NCBI RefSeq assembly: GCF_001553545.1 | Contig: NZ_CP014227.1 | Location: 1,093,001-1,157,000, forward strand | Direction: 5' to 3' | Source of the DNA: Capnocytophaga haemolytica | Lineage (GTDB): Bacteria; Bacteroidota; Bacteroidia; Flavobacteriales; Flavobacteriaceae | Length of the DNA stretch: 64,000 nucleotides | Shown: piece after piece, positions 53,882 through 63,087 of the stretch | Layout of the letters: the number at the start of each line of letters is the position of its first letter | Numbering within the stretch: the first letter of the stretch is position 1 | Translations under genes and position numbers: made by a program | Notes under the pieces: model-generated | Seen by the model: the letters and a program-made list of their open reading frames with translations, nothing else | What the model was told of the DNA's origin: nothing | Databases searched by the model: none

Positions 53882-53911
53882 TTGTTTATTCAACTGAATA
53901 TTATACCTTTG
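53882..53911 (+). promoter_or_regulatory. Promoter of birA
   Basis: TTG (53882-53884), 19-nt spacer, TACCTTTG (53904-53911). It lies inside the upstream in-frame extension of the ORF, so the start is ATG 53936. Confidence 0.75.
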
Positions 53912-53935
53912 CACTCTAAAAGAATTATCAAAAAT

Positions 53936-54670
53936 ATGCAAATCATCACCTTGGGCACTACCCCCTCCACCAATGCTTACCTCAAAGCCCTCGCCGCCGA
54001 AACGCCCTCACTGCCTAACTTCCTCACCGTCTGGACGCCCTGCCAAACCGCAGGCGTAGGGCAATATGGTGCCACTTGGTCAAGTGAACCACACAAAAAC
54101 CTCACCTTTAGCCTCCTTTACCGCCCCTTGCGGCTCTCCCTTGCCAATGCATTTCTGCTCAATATGCTCGTGCCTATCACAATTATGCACGTGCTCGAAA
54201 CCCTTTCTATACCTCAGTTGAACATCAAATGGCCTAACGACCTCATCGCTTCCAATTGCAAGATAGGCGGCATCCTCATCGAGAACACTGTTCAAAATCA
54301 ACATATTGAGCGCAGTGTTATCGGCATAGGGCTCAATGTCAATCAAACCGACTTCCCAGACTTGCCCCACGCCGCGTCTTTAAAGAAGCTGACAGGCACA
54401 GACTACCCTTTGGAAGGCTTGCTGAAAAAGCTCGTTGCCGCACTTGCCGAGAGCCTGCCAACAGTATCCACTACCACCTTTGCAGAGCTTTATCCTCTCT
54501 ACAAAAAGTATCTCTTCTGTCTGGGCAAAACCTCCACCTTTCGCAGTGCACAAGGCATAGAATTTCAGGGCGTAATACAAGGCGTACAACCCGACGGCAA
54601 ACTTGTTGTAGCACACGCACAAGGCACCGTCCAAATCTATACGCTCAAAGAACTGCAACTATGCTATTAA
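53936..54670 (+). CDS. birA: Biotin-[acetyl-CoA-carboxylase] ligase
   Basis: 244 residues, attaching biotin to carboxylase carrier proteins. Motifs: TTPSTNAYLK, AGVGQYGATWSS (biotinyl-AMP loop, usually GRGQ/GRGR, here GVGQ), KWPNDL, and CKIGGILIEN, plus the C-terminal SH3-like segment with GVQPDGKLVV. There is no N-terminal helix-turn-helix, so it is a catalytic-only group I enzyme with no repressor role. Sense-strand codon use is C-rich, like the GH3 gene and unlike hemH or typA. Confidence 0.93.
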   Translation: MQIITLGTTPSTNAYLKALAAETPSLPNFLTVWTPCQTAGVGQYGATWSSEPHKNLTFSLLYRPLRLSLANAFLLNMLVPITIMHVLETLSIPQLNIKWPNDLIASNCKIGGILIENTVQNQHIERSVIGIGLNVNQTDFPDLPHAASLKKLTGTDYPLEGLLKKLVAALAESLPTVSTTTFAELYPLYKKYLFCLGKTSTFRSAQGIEFQGVIQGVQPDGKLVVAHAQGTVQIYTLKELQLCY

Positions 54671-54687
54671 TAAAGTTAAATGCTATG

Positions 54688-54996
54688 CTAATGTATTGTG
54701 TCGTATTCAATGATGAAGACTTCTTCATTCTCGCGCTTTAGGTAGTAAATCTCACGACCTAACTTCTCCCTACCCTCTTCTGTATAAAGCGTTTGCAGCT
54801 CCTTGCGGTCTTTTTGTATCTCAGTTTGCAGAAAGTGTTTCTGCTTTTCCAACTTCTCACTCTCCTTACTCAATTCGTAGTGTGTAAGTAGTGAATTTGC
54901 ATCAAAGAAAGACATCCATATTACAAAAAATACGGATATCGCTATATATAGCTTATAGCCTTTCAGTACCGAGAGATATTCTAAGAGCTTATTCAT
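54688..54996 (-). CDS. FtsB/DivIC-like septum formation initiator
   Basis: 102 residues with a cytoplasmic N-terminus, one transmembrane helix (about 15-31) and a coiled coil (about 38-75) followed by the GREKLGREIYYLKRENEEVFII motif conserved in FtsB/DivIC. It would complex with FtsL (encoded at 1578-1907). Its ATG overlaps the udk stop by one base. Confidence 0.88.
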   Translation of the reverse strand: MNKLLEYLSVLKGYKLYIAISVFFVIWMSFFDANSLLTHYELSKESEKLEKQKHFLQTEIQKDRKELQTLYTEEGREKLGREIYYLKRENEEVFIIEYDTIH

Positions 54997-55610
54997 CAGC
55001 GTTGAAATATAGGGTTGTGCACAATAGTCTTAATAATATCAATAGCCACCTTATTGCGGCGATTGTTAGGAATAATAATATCGGCAAACTCCTTAGCAGG
55101 CTCAATAAAAGCCAAGTGCATCGGTTTGAGGGTTGTCTGGTAACGATGTAGCACCTCCGCCACATCGCGCCCACGTTCAGTAATATCACGCCTGATGCGG
55201 CGTATCAAACGCTCATCGGAGTCGGCGTGTACAAATATCTTTATATCAAATAGTTCACGTATGTCAGGGTGCGAAAACACAAGAATTCCCTCTACAATCA
55301 CTACCTTAGTAGGTTTCAGTAGCACCGTTTCCTTAGCGCGATTGTACTCCACAAATGAGTAAGTAGGGCTCTGTACCGACCGCCCCGCTTTCAGAGCTAA
55401 AAGATGCTCTTTTAAGAGTTCAAAGTCAATAGAATTAGGATGGTCGAAATTGATCTTCGTACGTTCTTCAAAGGTCAAATGGCTCAGATCCTTGTAATAA
55501 GAGTCCTGCGAAATAACAGTAACTTCTTCCCCTGAGAGTTCTTTAACGATTTGATTTACAACGGTTGTCTTGCCGCAACCCGTACCACCTGTAATTCCTA
55601 TAATAAGCAT
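54996..55610 (-). CDS. udk: Uridine kinase
   Basis: 204 residues, phosphorylating uridine and cytidine in pyrimidine salvage. P-loop GGTGCGKTT (8-16), ISQDSYYKDLSHL, NFDHPNSIDFELL, VEGILVF and RRIRRDITERGRD, all standard. A good promoter lies upstream. Confidence 0.96.
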   Translation of the reverse strand: MLIIGITGGTGCGKTTVVNQIVKELSGEEVTVISQDSYYKDLSHLTFEERTKINFDHPNSIDFELLKEHLLALKAGRSVQSPTYSFVEYNRAKETVLLKPTKVVIVEGILVFSHPDIRELFDIKIFVHADSDERLIRRIRRDITERGRDVAEVLHRYQTTLKPMHLAFIEPAKEFADIIIPNNRRNKVAIDIIKTIVHNPIFQR

Positions 55611-55627
55611 CTTTATTGATTTTGGGG

Positions 55628-55657
55628 CAAAGGTACGAAAAAAATCTAAGCGACCAA
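55628..55657 (-). promoter_or_regulatory. Promoter of udk-ftsB
   Basis: Minus strand TACCTTTG (55628-55635) and TTG (55655-55657), spacer 19 nt. Confidence 0.65.
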
Positions 55658-55673
55658 CTTCTCAGGTGTAATT

Positions 55674-57071
55674 TTAACCTTTCGCCAACTCTTCCATTAC
55701 CAGTCGCTTGCTCATCTTGTGAAAGCGCAGCAACAGCCAAACCGCCGCCACCGTAAGCCCCAAGAGCAGCCCAATCCAAATACCCATCGTACCCAATGAA
55801 GTGTATAAGCCCAAAACATACAATATTGGGAAGGATATCAACCAATATGCCACAAAAGTGATGTACATCGGCACCTTAGCGTCCTGCAAGCCCCGCAAAG
55901 CCCCAAGCGCTGTCACCTGAAACCCATCTGAAATCTGAAAAAGAGCCGCGATGAGCAATAACTGTGCCGATTCAGCAATCACCAAGCCATTTTGCACCGC
56001 TTTCGCAGGATTGTCCATCTCCAAGTAAAGGGTAGGCAACCAAAAACGGAAGGTAGCCAGCAGTATCGCAAAAAACAATTGTGTACACGCTACTAAAAAG
56101 AATACCGAGAAAGCCACCTTCCGCAGGTTTACGTAGTTCTTAGCGCCCAACTGGTTGCCCACACGTATCATCGCAGTAATACCCAGCCCGTTAGCCACCA
56201 TAAAGGTCATACTCGCTAAGTTCAGTGCGATTTGGTTCGCCGAAAGCTGGTTCTCACCAAGCATCCCACTAATCCATATAGCGGCAGTGAATACCCCCGT
56301 CTCAAAAACCATCTGCAAAGCCGAAGGCGTCCCCAAGGCACTGATCTTCCTAAAAGTAGCCTTTTGAAATGAACACCAATTGAAGTTCACCACATATTCA
56401 CGCGTACGAGGCAAACGCTTGAGTACCACCCAAATCATAATCGGCATCACAATGCGCGACACCAATGTGCCAATACCAGCCCCCACAACACCCAGCTTCG
56501 GGCAACCCCAGTTACCGTAGATAAAAAGCCAATTCAAGAACACATTCACCAAGTTGGCTATCAAGGTGATGTACATTGCGTATTTCGTCAGCGAGAGCCC
56601 ATCAGCAAACTGCTTCAAAGCAGCAAAAAATCCCAAAGGGATCAGTGAAAATGCCACTACATAAGTATAAGGAACCGCTAAGCGAATGATATGCTCCTTC
56701 TGCCCTGTGACGCGCATCAATGGCTCCGCAAAAAGCAGAATGAGGAGTACCAACACAAGGCTCAGCCCCACATTGAGCACCAGCCCGTGCTTTAAGATCG
56801 ACTTGGTAGCCTTCCTATCACCTGCTTCATCCGACATCGCTACTAATGAAGTAATCACTATCGAAAACCCCAACGCAAACGACATCGGGATAAATACCGC
56901 CGAATTGCCCAGCGCTGCCGCACCCAATTCGCTGATGCCTACCTTCCCTACCATCGCATTGTCTACAAAACCAACCAAAGTATGCCCCAGCATCCCCAAA
57001 ATCACGGGATACGCAATCTTGAAATTGTATCTGAACTCGCTTATATAGCTCTTTAATCGCTCTAAAATCAC
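55674..57071 (-). CDS. MATE-family efflux transporter (NorM-like)
   Basis: 465 residues with twelve membrane helices in two homologous halves, typical of Na+- or H+-coupled multidrug/toxin exporters. Characteristic segments are ILGMLGHTLVGFVDNAMVG near the N-terminus, SANQIALNLASMTFMVANGLG at the start of half two, and GFQVTALGALRGLQDAKVPM. The start is taken as GTG 57071, because the minus-strand TATCTTTG (57094-57101) would be inside the longer frame from 57125. The substrate is not predictable. Confidence 0.92.
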   Translation of the reverse strand: MILERLKSYISEFRYNFKIAYPVILGMLGHTLVGFVDNAMVGKVGISELGAAALGNSAVFIPMSFALGFSIVITSLVAMSDEAGDRKATKSILKHGLVLNVGLSLVLVLLILLFAEPLMRVTGQKEHIIRLAVPYTYVVAFSLIPLGFFAALKQFADGLSLTKYAMYITLIANLVNVFLNWLFIYGNWGCPKLGVVGAGIGTLVSRIVMPIMIWVVLKRLPRTREYVVNFNWCSFQKATFRKISALGTPSALQMVFETGVFTAAIWISGMLGENQLSANQIALNLASMTFMVANGLGITAMIRVGNQLGAKNYVNLRKVAFSVFFLVACTQLFFAILLATFRFWLPTLYLEMDNPAKAVQNGLVIAESAQLLLIAALFQISDGFQVTALGALRGLQDAKVPMYITFVAYWLISFPILYVLGLYTSLGTMGIWIGLLLGLTVAAVWLLLRFHKMSKRLVMEELAKG

Positions 57072-57190
57072 TGTAATATTCCTTTTAGGGCGGCAAAGAT
57101 ACAAAAAAAAGCGCTCATAACGCACCTTTTGACCTTAAAAACTGTATTTTTACCTTTAAAACACTCATTTGCCTCAAAGAAAAAAATCCT

Positions 57191-57267
57191 AATACCACCC
57201 CTACGGATCGCTTACGGATGAAGTACGAAAGGAGAGCGAATGAGGTCTATACCCATTCAGTAGTATT
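57191..57267. repeat. 11-nt periodic repeat array (locus 4)
   Basis: Seven units: AATACCACCCC, TACGGATCGCT, TACGGATGAAG, TACGAAAGGAG, AGCGAATGAGG, TCTATACCCAT, TCAGTAGTATT. TACGGAT is at the same offset as in locus 1. The rest of the 57102-57399 gap shows no gene. Confidence 0.65.
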
Positions 57268-57399
57268 TGTCTTTTGTTAAGGTAACCTCTATTGGTAAAA
57301 TATGTTATAAAAATACAATATAGCAGGATTTACGCTGCATTTAGTGTATATCCTATGTCAGTCCTCTATTCTCCACCTCCAATTTTCGTGCTCTTGCTC

Positions 57400-58659
57400 C
57401 TATTTCACATAAAAGTCAACTACTTGTCGGATGGCTCTTTCACATACGGGGCAGAATCCTTTTGGGGTATTGGAGCGCATACGGCAGTCCTGAGCGGGGC
57501 TGTACATTCCTTTGGTGAGATAGCCACCGCCTTCGAATACGCCTATGTCATTCTTATAGGTCTCGATGCGTGGGGTAGGGATAGGCGTGCCTTCTTTCAT
57601 CATATCTTTCCATTTGCTTTCAAAGTGCACTAAGTTGGTGATGTTCTGCTCCCAAGGTTCGACATTGACGTTGTAGTAGGCTGCAAAGGCATCGTCATCG
57701 CCGTAGAAATACTCATCGGCTAAGCCTACAAAGCCGTGACCAAACTCGTGTACGAATACCTTTGCGGAGAGTTCGTTGTTGGCAGTAGCGAGGTTCAGGT
57801 GGTTGTAGAAGCCGCCGCCGCCATAATTGTCGGTGTTCACCAGTACGTATATTTGGTCGTAAGGCACTAAGGAGGCAACGTCGGCGATGTCCTCCATACT
57901 GTTGGTAGTCAGGTAGCGGTCTACATCAAAGGTGTAGAATGAAGCGTCAAAGGCAGTGTTTTTATAGATGTGTTTACCAGGGATGTCGGTACCGCTTTCG
58001 GGAGAGCGGACGGCTATGGCGTATACGTTAAAGTCTTTTTTTAAGGCGTCAAATGGTGGAATAGTAAACATATAGTCCATCATTCGCTTGGCATCGGTGT
58101 AGAACTTCTTCATCTCTTTGGTGGTATAGCCTTCAGCGAGGATTACTAAGTCCACCTTATGGGCAGGGTCACCGTTGTAGAGGAGTTTTTGCATAGGGTA
58201 CGAGGTAACACTCTCGCGTTTGATGAAGTAATCGTCAGGACGGACGTTGTATTTGCCAATGGTAACAAACTCACCTCCGAAGTTGCGAAAATCAATGCGC
58301 AAGGATAGGTTTTTCTTCGGAAAAGGTACCTGCACTGCGTGGTAAAAGAGGCGTTTTTCATTCTTAGCCTCAGGGGTGTGCTTCCATTCGTTAGATAAGG
58401 AGTTAAAACCTTTTGAGAATACTAACTGTTCGCCGTCGAAGAGTTGGAGACGAAATTCGCCATAGTCGGGGTAGAGCAGGTTTGCCGTAGGACCGCCCCA
58501 ATGAGGCTCTTGTTTCAGCTGCTGAAAGAGAACCTCGGTTTGGTTGGCATCGGTGAGCAAGTTAAAGTCTATACGCAGACTCTTGTTGAAGTCAAATACA
58601 GGTGACACTTGTGCAAAAGTTGCCTGCCATAGAAAAAAAAGTAAATAAAAGTATTTCAT
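57400..58659 (-). CDS. Secreted M64-family metallopeptidase (IgA-peptidase-like)
   Basis: 419 residues from ATG 58659. Signal peptide (about 1-17, ending TFAQ), an N-terminal beta domain, then the zinc-binding HEFGHGFVGLADEYF motif (His304, Glu305, His308) with the preceding NTDNYGGGGFYNHLN block, typical of peptidase family M64 (Clostridium ramosum IgA protease group). A frame extending to 58713 would translate the region of the heptanucleotide array and is not used. It is predicted to be exported; the target protein is unknown. Confidence 0.9.
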   Translation of the reverse strand: MKYFYLLFFLWQATFAQVSPVFDFNKSLRIDFNLLTDANQTEVLFQQLKQEPHWGGPTANLLYPDYGEFRLQLFDGEQLVFSKGFNSLSNEWKHTPEAKNEKRLFYHAVQVPFPKKNLSLRIDFRNFGGEFVTIGKYNVRPDDYFIKRESVTSYPMQKLLYNGDPAHKVDLVILAEGYTTKEMKKFYTDAKRMMDYMFTIPPFDALKKDFNVYAIAVRSPESGTDIPGKHIYKNTAFDASFYTFDVDRYLTTNSMEDIADVASLVPYDQIYVLVNTDNYGGGGFYNHLNLATANNELSAKVFVHEFGHGFVGLADEYFYGDDDAFAAYYNVNVEPWEQNITNLVHFESKWKDMMKEGTPIPTPRIETYKNDIGVFEGGGYLTKGMYSPAQDCRMRSNTPKGFCPVCERAIRQVVDFYVK

Positions 58660-58709
58660 ATTTAAAATATTTTGTATCTTTGCATCGTAGTTTAATGAGT
58701 AGCGATGAG

Positions 58710-58758
58710 ACACTAAGCATTAAACACTAATTATTTAACCATTAGTCATTGCACTAAA
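58710..58758. repeat. Heptanucleotide array between M64 and GT9 genes
   Basis: ACACTAA, GCATTAA, ACACTAA, TTATTTA, ACCATTA, GTCATTG, CACTAAA in constant 7-nt phase. Confidence 0.6.
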
Positions 58759-58765
58759 ATCTGCG

Positions 58766-58796
58766 CAAAGATACTAATTAAACTTTAAATACCCAA
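58766..58796 (-). promoter_or_regulatory. Promoter of the M64 peptidase gene
   Basis: Minus strand TATCTTTG (58766-58773) and TTG (58794-58796), 20-nt spacer. On the plus strand TATCTTTG at 58675-58682 could be the -7 element for GT9 (no clear -33). If both are used, the two leaders overlap across the heptanucleotide array. Confidence 0.55.
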
Positions 58797-58801
58797 CTAA
58801 G

Positions 58802-59860
58802 ATGAAACATATTGCAGTTTTTAGAATGTCGGCAATGGGGGATGTGGCTATCAGTGTGCCTGTGATTACAGCCTTTACTGAGCAATACCCCGAGGTGAAG
58901 ATCACCTATGTTACACGCCCTATGTTTGCACCTATGTTTGCGCATTTACCTAATGTAGAGCTATTTACGGCGGAGCTCAAAGGCAGGCATAAGGGGCTGT
59001 GTGGGCTCTATCGGCTCTATTGCGAGCTGCACTGTAAAGAGATTGACGGCGTGGCGGATATCCACAATGTGCTGCGCTCGAATATCATAAAGTTCTTTTT
59101 TAAGAGGAAGCGGATTCCTTTTGAGCAGATTGACAAGGGGCGTAAGGAAAAGCGTGCGCTCACACGTGCGAAGAACAAGGTGTTCGCACCGCTAAAACCT
59201 TCTTATGAGCGTTATGCGGATGTGTTTGCGCGTTTGGGTTTCCCGATTGACCTTTCGGATACGTACCTTGTGCCACATCCTCAGGTGAGCGATACGGTGG
59301 CACAGTTGCTGACCGATGGGGTGCGCATAGGGGTGGCTCCCTTTGCGTCTTTTGCGGGGAAAGAATATCCTTTTAAGCGGATGTGCGAGGTGATTATGCG
59401 GCTTTCGGAGTTGCACCCTGAGGGTAAGATTTACGTCTTTGGCGGCGGTGAGAGTGATGAGATGAAGGTGCAGTACCTCGACCTACCCAATGTGGTGAAT
59501 ATGGTCGGGCGCTTGTGTTTTAAGCAGGAGTTAGAGCTGATTTCGCACTTGGACGTAATGCTCTCGATGGATAGCGGCAACGGGCACCTCTCGGCGATGT
59601 ATGGTGTGCCTACCCTTACGGTATGGGGCGTAACGCATCCTTATGCGGGGTTCTACCCTTATGGGCAACCCGATAGTTATGCCATACTTGCGGACAGGCA
59701 GCAGTTCCCGCTCATACCCACTTCGGTGTATGGAAAGACCTTCCCCAAGGGCTATGAGAAAGTGTTTGACAGTATTCCTGTGGAGAGAATCGTGGAGAAG
59801 GTAGAGAGCGTGCTTGCGGGGCATACGGACAATGAGGCATACACATATACAGAAATATAA
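58802..59860 (+). CDS. Glycosyltransferase family 9 (heptosyltransferase-like)
   Basis: 352 residues, GT-B fold. N-terminal RMSAMGDVAISVPVITAF, then APFASFAGKEYPFKRM, the VFGGGESDE loop, and LISHLDVMLSMDSGNGHLSAMYGVPTLTVWGVTHPYAGFYP, the ADP-sugar-binding signature of the family. It likely adds a sugar to the lipopolysaccharide core at the cytoplasmic face. Followed closely by aroQ (3 bases), so co-transcribed. Confidence 0.93.
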   Translation: MKHIAVFRMSAMGDVAISVPVITAFTEQYPEVKITYVTRPMFAPMFAHLPNVELFTAELKGRHKGLCGLYRLYCELHCKEIDGVADIHNVLRSNIIKFFFKRKRIPFEQIDKGRKEKRALTRAKNKVFAPLKPSYERYADVFARLGFPIDLSDTYLVPHPQVSDTVAQLLTDGVRIGVAPFASFAGKEYPFKRMCEVIMRLSELHPEGKIYVFGGGESDEMKVQYLDLPNVVNMVGRLCFKQELELISHLDVMLSMDSGNGHLSAMYGVPTLTVWGVTHPYAGFYPYGQPDSYAILADRQQFPLIPTSVYGKTFPKGYEKVFDSIPVERIVEKVESVLAGHTDNEAYTYTEI

Positions 59861-59863
59861 TTT

Positions 59864-60280
59864 ATGAAGAAAATAGGCATTATCAATGGGGTGAATCTCA
59901 ACCTCTTGGGCAAGCGTGAGACCGACATTTATGGGAATACGTCTTTTGAGCAGTATTTTAAACAACTGAAAGGACTATACCCACAGATGGAGCTATCCTA
60001 TTACCAGAGCAATATCGAAGGGGCGTTAGTGAGTCAATTGCAGGAGTGGGGATTTACTTACGACGGGATTGTGCTCAATGCGGGGGCGTATACTCACACC
60101 TCGATAGCCCTTGCCGATGCGATCAAAGCCATTACGACCCCTGTGGTGGAGGTGCATATCAGCAATACGTTTGCGCGTGAGGCTTTTAGACACCACTCGT
60201 ACCTTTCGCCTGTGGTGGCGGGCATCATCGTGGGCTTTGGGTTGAAGAGTTACAACTTAGCGATTGAAAGTTTTATATAG
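59864..60280 (+). CDS. aroQ: Type II 3-dehydroquinate dehydratase
   Basis: 138 residues, third step of the shikimate pathway. N-terminal INGVNLNLLGKRETDIYG (catalytic Tyr loop with Arg), YYQSNIEGALVSQLQ, LNAGAYTHTSIALADAI and VEVHISNTFAREAFRHHSYLSPVV, all family hallmarks. The stop is directly followed by the start of the AsmA-like gene. Confidence 0.97.
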   Translation: MKKIGIINGVNLNLLGKRETDIYGNTSFEQYFKQLKGLYPQMELSYYQSNIEGALVSQLQEWGFTYDGIVLNAGAYTHTSIALADAIKAITTPVVEVHISNTFAREAFRHHSYLSPVVAGIIVGFGLKSYNLAIESFI

Positions 60281-63061
60281 ATGAAGAAATACCTTATCCG
60301 CACCCTTAAAATCACAGGGATTGTGCTCGGTGCGCTCTTGGCGTTCCTCATCATCTTTCCGATGGTGTACCCTGAGTACGTTACTGAGAAAATCAAGAAA
60401 TTAGCGAACGACAATCTCAACGGCGAGATTAACTTCTCGCGGGCAAAGCTCAGTTTCTTTAGTCATTTCCCTGCGCTGACGCTCAATTTAGAGAATTTTC
60501 TGCTGAAAGGCTCAGAGCCTTTTACGCAGGATACCTTAGTGAGCGTAAAGCGCATTGACTTGGGTATTGATGTGCCTTCATTGATTTTCTCCAAGAAGAT
60601 TGATATAGAGGCTATTTATCTGAAAGAACCGTTCATCAATATTCAGGTGAACAAGCAGGGTAGGGCGAGCTACAACGTTTATAAATCCAGCGGTGAGGAG
60701 ACGGAGAACGCAGAGAGTGATGATACGCGGCTGAAACTCCAACGTATTGATATAAAGAATGCAAAGCTCATTTACGACGATAAGTCCACCGACATATACA
60801 TCAAGGCTACGGGCTTTAACTACTTAGGCAAAGGCGACTTGGCGGAGTCGATTTTCGATCTGAAAACCAAGGCAGACATCGCCTCGCTCGACTTTCTCTT
60901 CGGGGGAGAGGCGTACCTAAAGAATAAGCACGTAAAGGCGGAGCTCATCACACAGATCAACACCAATTCGTTGGCCTTTATCTTTCAGCAGAACGACCTG
61001 CTCATCAATCGCTTGCCTGTGGACTTCAAAGGAAAGCTCGACTTCCTCAGCAATGGCTACGATATGGATTTTACCATCAATGCAAAGGATTGTGCCTTAG
61101 ACGATGTCTTTACCGCTTTGCCGCCGCAGTTTACGCAATGGCATAAGAAAGCCACCCTGACGGGGCGCACGGATCTGTACTTTGCTATGAAGGGTCAGTA
61201 TATCGCTTCACAGAGTTTGAGTCCTGATATAGAGTTGAAAATGCGCGTGCGCGATGCCTCAGTGGCATACGAGGGCGTACCCGCCAAGGCTGAACATATA
61301 CAGCTAAACCTCTCGACGCGCTTGCCTTCATTAGATGTCAACAAGCTACAAGTAACCCTTGACTCGCTCTATTTTGACATAGGGAAGGAGTATTTTTCGG
61401 GTAAATTGCAGCTCGATGGTTTGCAGCCCCCTGTTATTGCTGCCAAAGTGCGTGCAAAGGTAGACCTTGCCAAGGTGATGCAGCTCACGGGTCAGAATGA
61501 TTACCAGCTACGGGGTATGCTGCTAGCGAACCTCACTGCTAAGGGGCGTTACGAGCCTGAGCAGCGACTTTTCCCCGTTACCAAAGGGACACTCCACTTC
61601 ACTGAGGGGCACGTGAAGACCCCTTACTACCCCCATCCGATTACCAACATAGCCTTTAAGGGGGATATCTCCAATAGTGATGGTACGATGAAGAGTCTTG
61701 CGGTACATCTCACTCCTGCGACTTTTACCTTTGAGGGAGAACCATTTACGCTCAATGCCTCCTTGGAGAATTTTGACGATATTCGCTATGATATCGATGC
61801 CAAAGGGGTACTCAATATTGCGAAGATATACCACGTATTTCACCAGAAAGGGTTGGACTTGGAGGGGTATGCTCGAGCAGATCTCAGCTTAAAAGGCACC
61901 CAGAGCGATGCTACAGCAGGGCGATACCACCTATTGCAAAACAAGGGCGTAGTGGAGTTGCGCAACATCAAGACCACTACGGAGTACCTACCCTTGCCCT
62001 TTGTAATACAGCAAGGCGTTTTCCGTTTTCATCAGGACGATATGCACTTTACGAACTTTCGGGCTACTTATGGTCAGTCGGACTTTGTGATGAACGGGCG
62101 TATGCAGAATGCTATCAACTTTGCTTTGACAAAGGGGCAGGTGCTACGAGGCACCTTCTCGCTGAGTTCGCAGCATATCAATGTAGATGAGTTTATGGCA
62201 CAGGAGACAGAGAGTAGAGAGCAAAGAGTAGAGAGTGGAGAGCAGAGAGAAGTGAATAAAGAGCAAAGCTCAAAAGGAGTGGTTATAGTGCCCAAGGACT
62301 TTGATTTTAATCTCAATGCGAATTTGAAGAATGTGTTCTTTCATGGGCTGACGGTTCACAATCTGCGGGGCAATACGCGGCTGCGCAAGGGGGTGCTCGC
62401 GCTGAATAACGTAGGCTTTAACATCATCGGTGTGTCGGCACACATCAATGCCTCTTATGGTGATGAAACCCCTGAGCGTGCCCACTTTGCCTTTAAGGTA
62501 GATGCAGAGAACTTTGATGTGCAGCGCGCTTATAAGGAAGTAAAACTCTTCCGCGAGATGGTAACGATGGCAAAGGATGCTTATGGGATTATCTCTGTTA
62601 AATACAACCTCAAAGGCAAGCTCGATGGAGAGATGACGCCTATCTACCCTTCCTTAGAAGGCGGAGGAACGCTCTCAGTGAAAGATGTGAAGCTCAAAGG
62701 ATTTAAGCTCTTCAACATCATCAGTCAGAAGGCAGGAACCGACGCACTAAAAGATGCCAACCTCACTACGATTGACATCAACAGCACGATTAAGAACAAT
62801 CTGATCACCATTGAGCGATTCAAGTTTAAGGTCTCAGGCTTTCGTCCGCGTATAGAGGGGCAAACGAGTTTTGACGGAGCACTCAACCTAAAGATGCGTT
62901 TAGGGCTGCCACCGTTAGGTATTATCGGCATTCCTATCAAAGTAACAGGCACCACCGAGCATCCTAAGATAGGCTTAGGCAGGAAGAGCAAGGACTTAGA
63001 GGAGACGGAGTATGACTCACGGACAGGAAACGAAGGAGAAACGGACAAATCTACCAAATAA
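60281..63061 (+). CDS. AsmA-like (AsmA/YhdP/TamB-type) envelope protein with an in-frame repeat insertion
   Basis: 926 residues. One N-terminal membrane helix (about 8-30) is followed by the AsmA N-terminal signature (NGEINFSRAKLSFFSHFPALTL and DLGIDVPS) and a long periplasmic beta-groove region ending with an AsmA_2-like domain (GGGTLSVKDVKLKGF...). Such proteins are thought to carry phospholipids between membranes. Residues about 641-665 (ETESREQ, RVESGEQ, REVNKEQ, then SSKG) are coded by a heptanucleotide array (62204-62273) matching the intergenic family. It follows aroQ with no gap. Confidence 0.88.
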   Translation: MKKYLIRTLKITGIVLGALLAFLIIFPMVYPEYVTEKIKKLANDNLNGEINFSRAKLSFFSHFPALTLNLENFLLKGSEPFTQDTLVSVKRIDLGIDVPSLIFSKKIDIEAIYLKEPFINIQVNKQGRASYNVYKSSGEETENAESDDTRLKLQRIDIKNAKLIYDDKSTDIYIKATGFNYLGKGDLAESIFDLKTKADIASLDFLFGGEAYLKNKHVKAELITQINTNSLAFIFQQNDLLINRLPVDFKGKLDFLSNGYDMDFTINAKDCALDDVFTALPPQFTQWHKKATLTGRTDLYFAMKGQYIASQSLSPDIELKMRVRDASVAYEGVPAKAEHIQLNLSTRLPSLDVNKLQVTLDSLYFDIGKEYFSGKLQLDGLQPPVIAAKVRAKVDLAKVMQLTGQNDYQLRGMLLANLTAKGRYEPEQRLFPVTKGTLHFTEGHVKTPYYPHPITNIAFKGDISNSDGTMKSLAVHLTPATFTFEGEPFTLNASLENFDDIRYDIDAKGVLNIAKIYHVFHQKGLDLEGYARADLSLKGTQSDATAGRYHLLQNKGVVELRNIKTTTEYLPLPFVIQQGVFRFHQDDMHFTNFRATYGQSDFVMNGRMQNAINFALTKGQVLRGTFSLSSQHINVDEFMAQETESREQRVESGEQREVNKEQSSKGVVIVPKDFDFNLNANLKNVFFHGLTVHNLRGNTRLRKGVLALNNVGFNIIGVSAHINASYGDETPERAHFAFKVDAENFDVQRAYKEVKLFREMVTMAKDAYGIISVKYNLKGKLDGEMTPIYPSLEGGGTLSVKDVKLKGFKLFNIISQKAGTDALKDANLTTIDINSTIKNNLITIERFKFKVSGFRPRIEGQTSFDGALNLKMRLGLPPLGIIGIPIKVTGTTEHPKIGLGRKSKDLEETEYDSRTGNEGETDKSTK
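62204..62273 (+). repeat. Heptanucleotide array inside the AsmA-like gene
   Basis: Ten units: GAGACAG, AGAGTAG, AGAGCAA, AGAGTAG, AGAGTGG, AGAGCAG, AGAGAAG, TGAATAA, AGAGCAA, AGCTCAA. The same unit type occurs, reverse-complemented, at 44445-44472. Because 3 x 7 = 21, it codes a heptapeptide-periodic charged segment without breaking the frame. Confidence 0.85.
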
Positions 63062-63087
63062 ACCTAATAAATAAGTAATTATCTGTA

